64,000 nt of DNA, taken from positions 62,001-126,000 of the forward strand of contig JADNRX010000090.1 of NCBI GenBank assembly GCA_015501595.1. Direction: 5' to 3'. Position 1 is the stretch's first letter. The number at the start of each line of letters is the position of its first letter. A model generated the notes under the pieces. The model searched no databases. It saw only the letters and a program-made list of their open reading frames with translations, and was not told the origin of the DNA. The position numbers were made by a program, and so were the translations under genes. Source of the DNA: Hymenopellis radicata (Eukaryota > Basidiomycota > Agaricomycetes > Agaricales > Physalacriaceae). Below are positions 51,672 through 62,682 of this stretch, piece by piece.

Positions 51672-51858
51672 CGCAGGTCAAATGCAAAGATGGGCATGAG
51701 AGCACGAAGCGTAGACAACAAGCCAGACTCGAGGTAGAGGCACCGGACGACGGACACGTTTGTTGCGACAAGTACAGTCTCCAAGTTCCGATGAGAAAAG
51801 AAACCGAAGCTACTCCAACATGCAACGGGACGTGAATCCGCCTGCAGGCTGCAGCCCT

Positions 51859-51970
51859 TGTGTACCAGTATATGTGTCTTGGAATTTCGGTACATGGACG
51901 TCGACAAGGAAGAGAATCCGCCTCCGCCAAACAACTTGAAACAAGGAAGGCATGGCACATGTGATCGCTT
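51859..51970 (-). repeat. Leader-like block, copy 1
   Basis: Shares three islands in order with 53472-53642: TGTGTACCAGTATA, a GACGT..ACAAGGAAG stretch, and GGCAC..GTGATCGCTT. On the minus strand it precedes hairpin 10 by about 188 bp. Confidence 0.6.
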
Positions 51971-52434
51971 TCCGTGTCCCTCAGCTCTGACAATCCATTC
52001 TGTCTCGGCGACGCGAATATCTAAATTCCTACTGTTCAAGTAAAGTCCCTCGAGAATCTCCCGAGTTCAACAAAAAAAAAAACCCTTCTGTTCTTCATTT
52101 GGAATGCGAGTTGTTCAAAACATTGCATACTTTCTTATCAAGGACTAGATTCTCAACCGATAGACCACCAATCCTCAAAGACTTGCTCACCTACGCACCC
52201 GAAAAGAGAGACAATCTTCTCAGTGTTTGGATGAGAAAAACTGTAGAATCATCAGCGGCTATTCTCCGCCGGCGCGTAAAAACGGTAACACACCTCCAAC
52301 ATTGGATACTCCAGGCATTCAAGTCGATGCGGCCAGTATTCCGCCGCCTCATGTTCGCTGCGGCTCCTTCGATTCCGGTTGCTCCCATCATACAAGAAAA
52401 AAATGCGACAATTCTATTACTTATCCAGGATGCA

Positions 52435-52460
52435 CTCCAGAAGCCGCTTAGCCACTGGAG
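52435..52460 (-). repeat. Array hairpin 11 (short form)
   Basis: Six-bp perfect outer stem CTCCAG..CTGGAG. T7 at 52397-52403. Confidence 0.75.
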
Positions 52461-52577
52461 AGTCATTCAGTCATCCACCTCGAGGGAGTTCGCTTGTACG
52501 ATGGAATAAGGTCAGAAAACTAACCTCTCAACACAAGCCAACTGCTGGAAAAAACCTTTCCCAAGACTCGGAGCTAT

Positions 52578-52611
52578 CAGACAATGGAAGCCGCTGAGCA
52601 ACTACTGCCTG
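52578..52611 (-). repeat. Array hairpin 12 (long form)
   Basis: CAGACA..TGCCTG stem around GGAAGCCGCTGAGCAAC. T6 at 52549-52554. Confidence 0.6.
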
Positions 52612-52791
52612 ACTTGAGGTGGACCCGTAGGCGTTGGGCAGAGTTTTCAGCCGGACTTGACAAGAGAGGGATGGATGAACGAGCGTCAGCCAGCCTCCGA
52701 GCGGATAATGACCGGCGTTCATCAAGCTTCAACAGCTGAGAAATTCTCTGGAAAAAGATTGCATGCTCTGCGCGATAGACAATGATTAAGC

Positions 52792-52817
52792 AACGAAAGC
52801 TGTTGTGCCTCGGTCAC
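52792..52817 (-). repeat. Array hairpin 13 (degenerate)
   Basis: CAACGAAAGCTGTTGTGCC matches the core only in part. T5 at 52754-52758. Confidence 0.4.
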
Positions 52818-53009
52818 CCCAGTGGGTTACGATGATGCGGCACCCAAGCAAGCCAGCCAGGAATCCTCCAAGCGCGACGCCTAGTCAGACTTCAAAAAAA
52901 GAATAGTAAGGACTGCGATGGCGAGGCAAGAAAGGACTCGGATTACGTGAAACTCGTTCCCCTGCCCCAAAAATCCTGAGTCGACAGTGACATGTTGCAC
53001 AAGGCCCCA

Positions 53010-53034
53010 TCCAGAAGCCGCTGAGCCACTGGGA
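53010..53034 (-). repeat. Array hairpin 14 (short form)
   Basis: TCCAG..CTGGGA around AAGCCGCTGAGCCA. T5 at 52969-52973, in the context ATTTTTGG. Confidence 0.7.
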
Positions 53035-53181
53035 GCCGTTTACTGCCCTTTCGATCCGCTCGAATTCGCACCTAGTCCAGCGACATTGAACAAACGGAAA
53101 CGTCGACTCTGAGCTAACTTGGAGCCTCTTTCCATTTAGGTATGCAAAGTAAAAGGATGTGTTCAAGCACGTCGTACGGCG

Positions 53182-53206
53182 TCCAGAAGCCGTTTAGCCA
53201 CTGAAG
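53182..53206 (-). repeat. Array hairpin 15 (short form)
   Basis: CCAG..CTGAA around AAGCCGTTTAGCCA. T4 at 53151-53154. Confidence 0.6.
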
Positions 53207-53266
53207 CACTGTGTACCCGCTGCACATTCCGACTCTCGAGCTCCAAGGCTTCCATGCGAATTGCAA

Positions 53267-53291
53267 CTCAGAAGCCGCTAAGCTACTAGAG
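53267..53291 (-). repeat. Array hairpin 16 (short form, degenerate)
   Basis: CTC..GAG outer pairing around AGAAGCCGCTAAGCTAC. No T run of four or more before the next unit. Confidence 0.5.
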
Positions 53292-53471
53292 AGCGGAACA
53301 AGGTCGGATCCAAGTATGTCGGCGGTCGGTAGAAAAGTCGGATACAAGCGTTCTACTAACGAGAAAGATATGCATCATCCAGAACGAACGCACCTCCTAT
53401 CCAGCTTTATTGAGTGCGGATCGGATTCGAGTCATAGGCATCCAATGGGCCATGAAGTGGCCTCAAGCTCC

Positions 53472-53642
53472 TGTGTACCAGTATAGACGTTCATGTCTAT
53501 ATAGAATAGTTCTTGAGGAAACGTCGGCCAGTCGAATGACAAGGTACGGTTGACATGGACGTGGACGTCAACAAGGAAGCCGGAAGCAAAGCCTAGGGCC
53601 GGGGCCGGGTATCCATAAGCGCGCAGGGCACGTGATCGCTTC
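53472..53642 (-). repeat. Leader-like block, copy 2
   Basis: Carries the same islands as 51859-51970. On the minus strand it precedes hairpin 16 by about 181 bp. A TATATAGA sequence lies inside it (near 53500). Confidence 0.6.
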
Positions 53643-56600
53643 TCACCTTTTCGTTCACCACCACCGCGCCTCCAATCGTCTTCCCGTTCGTGTACTGTAT
53701 CGGCGATTCATTCTGCTCTCGCGCGCGACAACTTTCCATGTATTCGCAGCGGAAAGCCTCTGCCGTTCAATTTGCAAAGCGCCTCCCGCTTGTGACCCGA
53801 ATATCCATTCCACAAACACGCCTTCAAGTTCGTGTTCTTATTCTGGAAATTGGAATTAGGATCTCCCACCCCTCTGCCGCTGCCCTCGTCTGAGCCAGCT
53901 CACCTCCCGCCCTGAATTTCAAATCGGGCAAAGCGCACCCCGAATTGACCGGATCCGGTCATTTTTTCATGCCTGCTTTAATGAATTTAATGAACATGCA
54001 GTTCGGTACGGTATGCATATGGACTCGAAACCGTGAAGACACGACACAAGGCCGCCTGCGAAAGCACCGCAATTTAGCGAGAGCGTTAGGGAGGAGGTCG
54101 GGGAGGCACCGCTGGATTGGAAATCGAACTTGTAAGTCCCTTTTCCGCACACGACAACAAAAGATCATGTATTTATTAACGATGATCAGTGGTAAGTAGC
54201 GCCATAGGCTCCGACCTTGGTGACCTCTTATTCCCTTTCAAATTTCAGGCGCAGCTCCCTTCCTACGCCGCGCCCGATTCGATGTGGCGTGCTGTCTCAC
54301 ACCCCGAGTCTCAGTCTGCCTCCTTCTGGACTCTAGAGACAGCTCTGCCTGCGATGAAATACACAACCCTTTGAAATACACGACCTCCTCGGCTACGCTG
54401 GCTTTAGGATTCCGCGCCGGCGTTCTGGGTTGGGTGTGAGGTATCACGTTGTTCGAGCCCCACATCTCAGGCTAGCCGGTTCGCATAAAGTCCATCGACG
54501 TGGGCAATGGTCAAATTATCTTACGAATGGAAGAGGCTAAATACGATCGCTATCAAGGTTGCACGCGACCGCTACCCCGAAGGACTGTACGCGCAGTGGC
54601 GTCTCCACACTAATTACAATGGAGGGGGGCGCGATTGATGCTAGGCCAGTTTTATTCTCCAGGAGCGCCTGGGAGAGTTCGAACCACGGTAACACCCCAA
54701 GACACCGTGTACTGGAAATTACGTCGATCCTCTCCTAGACGGTCCACCGACTCAGGTGTATAACACAATCCCGTCCTCCGTCTTTCTGGCTGTAACCTGA
54801 CCCTCTCCCATTTCCAGGACCCAAAACGATTGGCGGTTTACTTCACTCCCCTCTTCTCCTCATCAGTGCTGGTTCGACCGATTACCGAGGATGAGTGCGC
54901 GGCAGGCCATCGTGCATTGGCATCTTTGATCTACATAATAATTTCAACGCACATCTCATCTTGTATGGATTAAGTATGCTCGTGTGGTTCCTTATCATCA
55001 ATCTCCAGCCCCCAGTGCGAGTTCGCATCTATTGGTCAACCAGGCATTTTGAAAGGACAATGGGCGTACAAATCAGTACGGCGACGATGGCAGAAGTTCA
55101 TGTTCGAGCTCGAGCGCCAATCTGATAATCATATTAATCCCATTACCTTGCCCACCTCAGTGTTTCTCACTCTCGCCCATCTCCTCTTACGTGCTGAATC
55201 CGCCCATCACGCGCAGGCCCCTACTGGGGTGAATTCCTGAAACTCGGAAGTCACAGACCATAGACCATACCGCATGTCAAAGTGGGCATCGGCACCAGTA
55301 AGACGCCACGATCTCGTCCCCGTTCTCATCACACATCCAAAGCTAAACACAGACTTAAATTGGAGGAACATTCGCACGCCACCAACGAAGAAGAAAGATC
55401 TACCAACACAGTGGGCCCCCATCAACGTTGCGAATCATTATGCCATCCTGCAGCGAAATCGCGACGCAACTGGGACTGGGAGCAGCTGCACACTCGATCA
55501 CGTTTAATGAAATCACTACAAGTATTGATGGCGAGGGCGGTGGAGTGCCTGATTTTCCGCGAACAGACAAGTTTGACAGCTCCCTCGGACGCGGATAACC
55601 TCAGTATTTTCATGCTCATGCTCGTTATGGTGGTGGTCATTTCGTACTCCCTCTACGTACCCCCATTCACACTTCCGAGTGCCTACGATTCGAGCGAGCA
55701 CAGCGGATCTGAGAATTCAGAATCGCGTGCGATGGCGTGTCGAACGGAAAGGTTCGAGTTGGATAGGGCAAGTAGGAGGGACAACCAGGTGGAGAACGGT
55801 TAGCGAGCTGACAGGCGTTGACAGGCTGTCCTCGGCTCCCGCCTCCGAAAGTCCAGCCTCACTTGGCTCGTTCTTTACCCTTGGATTTCGACAGCTCTGT
55901 GTGCGAGGATTGTCGTGCTGACGAGGAAATGAGGTAGTAATGGGTGCGCCGCGGGGTGACTCTCGGGCTCCGAATGTGCCTCCCCGACCGTAGCGCCTTT
56001 ATTGGCGGAATTGCAGTCAGACGCTGGGCTGACTCCTGATGATTTCCGTACACTTGCAGCCATACCTACGCAACGCGAATCCTCAGGCCGCCGATATAGT
56101 ATTGGTCTTTGCAGAGGACAATATTGACTCACCTGACAGGAGATTCCCACTACTGCACCTCGGAACCTTCACTGCTCTTTCGATTCCAAGTAAAGCTCCA
56201 TCTGGCCCTACCAGCGAGGTGTGCGCACTCCTGTGTTTTTTGTCGACTCCAGGTTGTATATTGACAACGGTGCCAGTATGTCTGGCAGGTCAGAGTCAGG
56301 AAGAGTGTCAGCCGCGCTGCACCCTGGACAGTTTGCGTTCGATATTGGCATAATTCTGAATGTAGGCAGCTTCGGAGAGGTGGCCAATATCCGTCAACCT
56401 AGAGGTTTAGCGCGCCTGCCGCCACCTTCTTGGCTTGCTTTCTTCAACAGGGATGTGCATAGATCCAGAAGCGCCAGTCACTTTGAGACTAGTCTCGTTC
56501 CCACTGCCGTTCCTCTATATTTTTGCTATGCGGGTGTAACGGTTCGTGAAACTCTGTACCACTACTGAATGTTGATTAAGACGAGTGAAGACAGATCTTC

Positions 56601-59600
56601 TCCCGACGAGAAGACGTCTAGTGTTAATTCATGTGCACCATCGATCTGGCATACATACGCTTAGAGGGAACGACCAGACTATCTCTGCCAGAGTCATGTG
56701 CAGCTCCAGTGGGAACTGCTACGAGAGGAGGGCTGTAAACCGTGTCAGACGAACTGATAACGTTCTTAATTTGTTCCTGGCTTGAACGAGGCACCTCAGC
56801 ACGGCCGGAGAGGTTCATGAATGGGGAATAAATCGGTACGGCCTCCCTCTATCTACCTTCGCATCATTTCTTGTTGACCTCTTGACATGCATCGGTGAAT
56901 GAGTATAGATAAACCGCAATGCCTTAACGGTATGCCCTCGGACTATGGCGGGGAAGAAGTGAGCTCCGCCGTGGACTGCTTGTTTAGTATTTACGAACCA
57001 ACTACAGCGGGACTAGGTTCATATTCGGTTCGTACCCTTCTGGGTTCTCCGCTGCGCGAACATGAAAGAAAGGATCAGCGTGAGGCTTGAGCTCAAAGTC
57101 CTCGCCACATTGCGGCGGATGTGTCGGTTCTCCCGAACTGACGAACGCCGAATGACTCGGACATGAATTCGAAGCAGTGACAGCGCCGGTAAGTTCGATT
57201 TGGACCGCCATGGGGGTTCATTTCGTCGACTCAATATGCCATGATATGCCAGTGACGTGAGTGCTAAGTATTCACTGAACGCACTGGCGGTGCAAGTCAC
57301 TAAGAGCTAACCCTGTAACATGACAATGATCAGCATATTGATAGGATAGTGTCCCTCTCGCTACTATCCATCTTCTCAGCCTGGCATGTCGATCACGATT
57401 CACGTCGACAGATTGCTTTTGGAGCGAACTTTGCACGGAATTACCTCATCTCTTTTCAGGTCGTGGGTTCCTCTATATAATCTATCCGTGTCGCATAAAC
57501 TGAGGGCCGAGGTTGAAGAAGACATGTCGAGCTGGCACACATCATTCCCGCTTGCGATACTCTGTTGGCCGTGATTTTTATCGCTACCCAAGTTCTACGT
57601 TATGTTGGACAGACGTCTCTCCGCCGACACACCCGCTCTTCACCACGCCCTAGATGTACCGCCGTCCCAACAAATTGAACTTGAGTTGATGTCGTAGGTA
57701 TGTAACGATACAATCTTGCTGATACTAATGATGATCATCTGAACCTTCATACTCTGTTCCACCTCTATTGCGTTCGATCTTCCAGCGCCCCTGGATGTGC
57801 GAGTACCTGTTTGATGTTCGTTGTTCGCTGATAATAAGCGCAGTAGGATCGATGGTAATCGATAATCCTCGAGACTACATGAGAGAGTCCAGGGCGTACA
57901 TTAGAGCGATCTAATACATGAAGACTCCCTGGCGTCGTCTGCGTTCCTCGTCTTGAGCCTTCGTATGAAACACGCGTGGCGTCCCACAGGTGGGTCATGC
58001 GCTGCACTAATGGTTCAACCTCCCTGAGCCTTGAGGTAGGGAATTGTTTGAACTAATGATAGTCCAAATGTACGATTGCTCCACTGCAGCGAATGCGAAG
58101 CATAGCTCTAGCCTCGGGGAACGTCTTCCCTTCACTTATCATGTCTGTCGCCTGATTGTTCCGGATTCGAAATCCCGACCGCCTGTGACCGACGGAGGTG
58201 GTCTGGTATCGGGCTCCGGTTTACCGACTTGAAAGCAGGTATGAATACTTTGCTAACAAGTGGCACGAGGAAAGAAATTGGGCTCCTCCAACCCGATCAC
58301 GCCATTTTGGGACTTGATCTGAACTATCACCTCTTTGCTGGCGCTCTCCGATGTCTATGGATTCCACTATGTCCTGCGCCAATTGGAAACGAACGTGCTA
58401 GCACGACTACTCAGCCGGTATCGATGAAGAGTTCCATTCTCTGAGTCGACCCATGCCACAGAACACAGCTCTTCAAAAAGCCCTCCTCGCTGCCACCGCT
58501 GGTGGCATTCCCCTCAAGTACCACAGCTATCTCACGTGGAGTCCTTATCCTCCTTCAAACGTGGGCTATCGGCGACGTGTAGCCTAAGGTCGGATTCGCG
58601 ATTATTTTCGTTCCCTCTTTCTCAACTACTAGCCCTTTTACGTTGTTGCTGGGAGCTTATCCTGGCTAGGCCCATGACTGGCACTCGACGTCTTCTGGGC
58701 ATGAAGTATCGCAGACTTGGAGGATATGGGTATGTAGAAGATCCTTTCAAGATTAATCGCGCGATGACTGAGTTTCCTTCAGAACAGCTCTGTGATCCTC
58801 ATCACGGAGTGCTTGTATATGCTTCCTCTTTGAGCACCGTTAGAACCATTGACCTCGCTGTCAAATCTGCCATGGAATGCTTAGCGCACTTACAAGCCCG
58901 GGAGCTCCGTCTCTTTGCGCTCTGCGTCTTTGCAATGTACGGTATGGACGAGCACTTCGCCGTCCCACGTACAATCAACAACATTGGCAGTACTCGACAT
59001 GCATCATTGACATCGTTGTCATGAAACAAGCTACTGATCTCTAACAGCTCCAGCAACCAAATGCCTACCTCCCGGTAGCAGCTAAATAGGTCATAGCTGC
59101 CAGCTGACGGATTCCACTACGATATCCGTATGAACTCTTTTGTCTTTCTCTTCGCCCCGTACAAAGTCTGGGAATCTTCCAGTGTATCATTGAAGTCTCA
59201 TGCGCTCCGGGCCTCCTCTCCGATTCATCCGCCATCATAGCCGCGACTCAGTATACAGCTTTCGTGTACTACACGAAAACCCCACGATCTACGCAGCTCT
59301 CCAGATATCTTTGGGAACGGTTGTTTCTTCACGCCCGTTTGTCGGTTCTATAGTACGCCGTGGGCTTACATTACTCCGGTAGTGTTTTTGTTCGTATCTC
59401 TCCTCGTATAGACCAACTGACTCTTTGATACCAAAATTGACCATGGTGGACAGCCAATGGTCGGTCAAGTTCTTCCGTATTCCATGCCGTTGTTTGTTTA
59501 CAATCTACGGCGCGCGTGTAGACAGACCACTTGCCTGATCTTCACTTGTAACGTACTCCGGCGGTGTTTGATGCTCCAAACCGATATCGTCAACCGTAGT

Positions 59601-59801
59601 CGGTCTCCCGGCGCCACATCCGCATCTACCGATTGCTGCAGACTGGTCATCCCCTTGAACAAAGACTTGACACGCGCACACGATCCCTATTCCGGCAGCT
59701 CGTCAGCGACGCGGACATATTCCAATCAAATGAAGAGCGACACGTCTATTTCCGGGGCAGTAGATACACGACAAATATTCGTAAACGTAGGTGCTCAAGT
59801 G
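53643..59801. other. Gene-poor region
   Basis: I read both strands and found no frame I can tie to a family. The longer open frames (54895-55125, 55282-55803, 56221-56568, 58536-59024) lack recognisable motifs, overlap others, and show no consistent splicing. It may hold decayed genes or old transposon sequence; a lineage-specific gene cannot be excluded. Confidence 0.5.
53946..53961. repeat. Perfect 16-bp palindrome followed by T6
   Basis: TGACCGGATCCGGTCA followed at once by TTTTTT. It could form a hairpin with a T tail on the plus strand or be a dimeric protein-binding site. Confidence 0.6.
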
Positions 59802-60927
59802 CTATGATTCTGTCGTGGTTTTGCTCCGCTTTCTCGGATGCTCGTCGTCGTCCTTGAGACCCTTCATCTTCCTCGTCTGCAGCTTGCTCAAATCCTGGGT
59901 GCCAACATGTACCCGTCCACGCAGGTCGCCCATCTCGTCCACCTGCATGTTCTTGCGCTTTTTGCCCAAGCCCGACTCGATCTCCTTCTTTTTCAACTTT
60001 GGGCGCTTCATCGCCTGCTTGAGCATCTCCGCGTCGGCTGGCTCGTGTCTACGCAGCACAAGATCCAGAGAGGGACCCATCGGTGTAAGCTCGACACGTG
60101 GGACCTTCGTACCAGAGGCGAGAAGACGGGTGGTGAAGGTCCGTATGTGGACTTTTGGGAGGGAGGAGGAGGGGGAGTCGGTCGTGCTGTTGAGGGAGGG
60201 AGGTGTGGGCGCGCAGGAGACGCTGATAACGTGCTCCAGGCCGGAGAGACAGATTTCGTCAACTTGTTCGCCGTTGAAGAATGACATGAGCATGGATTTG
60301 AGCTGCATGAAGCGAGGGTGCGTGTTGAAGAGTTCAGAGGCAAAGTGCATCATTGGTTTGTGGCCGGGTGTCGATTTCGGTGTCTGATTGACGAAATAGG
60401 TTAGTGTTTAATAAAGTGTGCATGTTGAACCTACTTTTAGTTCAGCTAGAGTAACACATCCTTCGACGCCGACTTCAAGCATATCGAGTACCCGTCCGTC
60501 GTACATGCGGACAAAAGTGAGACCGTTGGGACGTTTTTTGTTGCTTTGTCCAATCAAGAATAATGAAGCATCGTTCTTTGATGACCAGAATTCGAGGGAA
60601 GCGGTGGAAGTTGACGCAGAAGCAGTGTCGAATGGATGGATGTCATTTTTCTTATTGAACGCAATGGCAGCTGAGCGTTTTAAAGCCATCTAAGACAAAG
60701 GTAAGCTGGATCTGGGTGATAGGTATACCACGTACGAGATCCTTCATGACATTGTTCACGACTTCACCAGTATGTGTACCCTTGACGAATATTGCGGTCC
60801 GTTCGTCTTCGATTTCCTTGGGCATCCGGGAATCCATAACCCGTTTTGACCGCGCATTTTTGGGTTTCCTATAACGACTGAGCCAGGAATTTTCATCTCG
60901 TCTGAATGCTTACACTGTCCGAAGCAT
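59802..60927 (-). CDS. RPF2: Ribosome biogenesis protein Rpf2 (Brix domain)
   Basis: Rpf2, with Rrs1, brings 5S rRNA, uL5 and uL18 into pre-60S ribosomes in the nucleolus. The first exon is only about 14 bp and splices to give MLRTVKPKNARSKRVMDSR. Then come EIEDERTAIFVKGTHTGEVV, FWSSKNDASLFLIGQS, KKRPNGLTFVRMYDG, MLEVGVEG, TPKSTPGHKPMMHFASELF, MLMSFFNGEQVDEICLSGL and PRVELTPMGPSLDLVLRRH, all diagnostic of the Rpf2 Brix domain. The basic C-terminal tail ends at 59802. Introns lie at about 60858-60913, 60668-60733 and 60386-60436. Confidence 0.95.
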
Positions 60928-61445
60928 GATGATCGCGAAAAATGAAAATGAGCCGTGATGTGATGTCACATTTCCTTGCGTTTAAGCTCTGCCCAGTGCC
61001 ACCCCATAGGAAAAGGAAAGGCGAGATGCCGACAGCCGAAACCGGACCGAACGGAATACCCCTTAACCAGGTTCGAAGTACCCGCCATCGTTAACACCAA
61101 CACTCGCAACATGCAGTTCTTCGACGGCAGCCCCATGGAATCCTTCCTTCAGCACTTCTCCAATAATCGACTAGCTTCATTTTTATCGCGTCGGAAAGCT
61201 AACGAGGGCGCGAAACGCCTTGAAAGGGCAGGAAAGAGCACTATGTAAAGTATTCCAGAGTCTGATAGAAAATCCAAGTTGACCGACTTACCAGTACTTA
61301 ATGTACTAGACGCAGATGTCAATGCCAGGCAAGGTTGTTTGATCATCTAGTAACAAAAAATTGGTGACAAAAAGAAAATCACTATCCGGTCATACGGCAC
61401 ACTCTGAACGCGGTAATGTGAAGGCCAAGCGCGACATCGCGCCAA
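60928..61445. other. Divergent intergenic region
   Basis: About 520 bp. A 45-codon frame around 61111-61248 (MQFFDGSPMESFLQHF) is not recognisable. No RNA gene seen. Confidence 0.5.
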
Positions 61446-62063
61446 ATGGAAGGCTTATATGGAGCAGGTATGTCCGCGCCTCTGTCATCACCACTTCCCA
61501 CCCCAATGTCTTTTGCAGGTCGAGCAGACTGTAACCAAGCTGCAAACAGTTACACAGCTCAACATTACTCCCAACCAGATCACCGTGCTGCCGCCACCGC
61601 TTTTAAAAAATTCGCGAGCTGGAGCAAGAAAACGGGCGTCTTCTCAAAGAGAACGAGGAGCTCTAACGCATGCTTCAGGAAACGAACGGTGATCTGTCGC
61701 GACGGACCATCTCGCACGATTCCCGCAACGGTGATCGCGACATCAAGCGGCGACGACCAGACGGTGACGATCTCTATAGTATATGGTGCGTGTTGCTCAA
61801 ACCCGCCTCCCGGTCAGTGATAGTCTCTACAATAGGACGGCGCCTCACTCCCCGATCTTCGGCCCCCGCCACCATTAACTATTCCACGTCCGCATCACGG
61901 CCAAGTCTCTCATAGCAGCCACTCAGGCCCTAGCTCCCCGATATATAGCATGAATGGGATGCCTCTCCAGTTGCCGAACACGCCTTCCGGCTCGAGCTCC
62001 ACGTCGAGTCCCCTTTTTTCGGCGAATGTTATTCCCTTAAACCACTCTCTGCACGCGGCCTAG
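61446..62063 (+). pseudogene. Broken gene for a leucine-zipper/coiled-coil protein
   Basis: A start exon MEGLYGAG and an intron with clean ends (61470-61519) lead to QPDHRAAATAFKKF. The frame then slips by one base in an A6 run near 61605 to a zipper-like segment IRELEQENGRLLKENEEL, which meets a TAA at about 61665 before RMLQETNGDLSRRT. A Pro/Ser-rich tail (PIYSMNGMPLQLPNTPSGSS) lies in another frame up to 62063. The heptad leucines suggest a bZIP-like or coiled-coil regulator, but no basic region is visible. Frameshift and nonsense codon mark it as a pseudogene or a sequencing problem. Confidence 0.5.
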
Positions 62064-62682
62064 CCCGCGATGCGAGGTGAATTCCCGATCCTAGTAACAT
62101 TTTTAGTCTCTTCCCCGTATAGCCCGCCCAAATGCACCCGCGCGCGCATTCCCCATCTAACAGACGCGCCTCTCTCACAATGCAAACAGTTCGCATTACG
62201 GCTCGGTGAAGGTGGAGAATGACTCGTACCATGTGAGTTCGCCTGACATTGTTCATTTTTCGTTTCCTCGTTTAGAAGCTTCCGTAGCCTACGCCTGTCC
62301 TCGATGTCTTTCCTGCGTAGGAAAGCTACCTATCGCCTACACGTCCTCATTTGCCTTGAACCAACTGCAAGTGGGTGCATTAGCGCGCCTCACTGTATCC
62401 GAGGCAGAAATCACCGCCTCCGACGGCACCCATTGCGCCATAATAGCCCGAATGGGGCCTGACAGCGTGAGGTCAACCCCTCCACTTGTCAGCCCTATTC
62501 GTTATGACCGTTAGGACTGGCAGTGTTCGTCGCGCAGTTTGCGGGTGGGGACTTGTTATCTGACAGCGCGGAACGGCGAGTACCGGACAGAGGATATCCT
62601 CTGAGATCGGAGGTACTGCAAGGTCCGCTCATGTTACACATATCTGGCTTTGCTATAATGATAGCTTAATGGTTGCTTGCAG
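62064..62682. other. Region where the 5' half of the carboxylesterase should lie
   Basis: An open frame at 62206-62514 shows no carboxylesterase sequence. The oxyanion-hole GGGF region expected before SYDGG is not recognisable, although a GGGD-like stretch occurs near 62545. Confidence 0.45.

Larger units (their letters stand above)
49854..53291 (-). repeat. Array of about 16 short hairpin units, possible small-RNA cluster
   Basis: Sixteen related hairpins of 23-34 bp share, on the minus strand, the core T-R-G-C-T-N-A-N-Y-G-G-C-T-T. In the long form the stem is like GGCAACG/CGTTGTC, in the short form TCCAG/CTGGA. Stem bases differ between copies yet mostly still pair. Fourteen are followed, after 21-36 unlike bases, by T4 to T10. 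Spacing is 86-219 bp except for gaps of about 406 and 789 bp; the larger gap holds a leader-like block. There is no conserved protein frame: repeated peptides such as LQWLSGFW arise only from the hairpins and fall in different frames. The core resembles a Pol III A box (TRGCNNARYNGG). I do not recognise the family; a transcribed small-RNA array is inference. Confidence 0.7.

Noticed and set aside
49926..53291. CRISPR array
   Set aside because: Spacing is irregular, repeats are diverged, no cas genes are present and the genome is eukaryotic. Only the repeat-plus-variable layout is similar.
50249..53347. Repeated peptides such as LQWLSGFW and GNVAHRLS as a protein repeat family
   Set aside because: They come from translating the hairpin DNA; frames differ between copies and no continuous coding sequence links them.
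54660..54700. tRNA 3' end suggested by GGTTCGAACTC on the minus strand
   Set aside because: The T stem does not pair and no matching 5' half is present.
58536..59024. 162-codon frame as a real gene
   Set aside because: No known motif, no convincing start context and no consistent splicing with neighbours; kept only as part of the gene-poor region.
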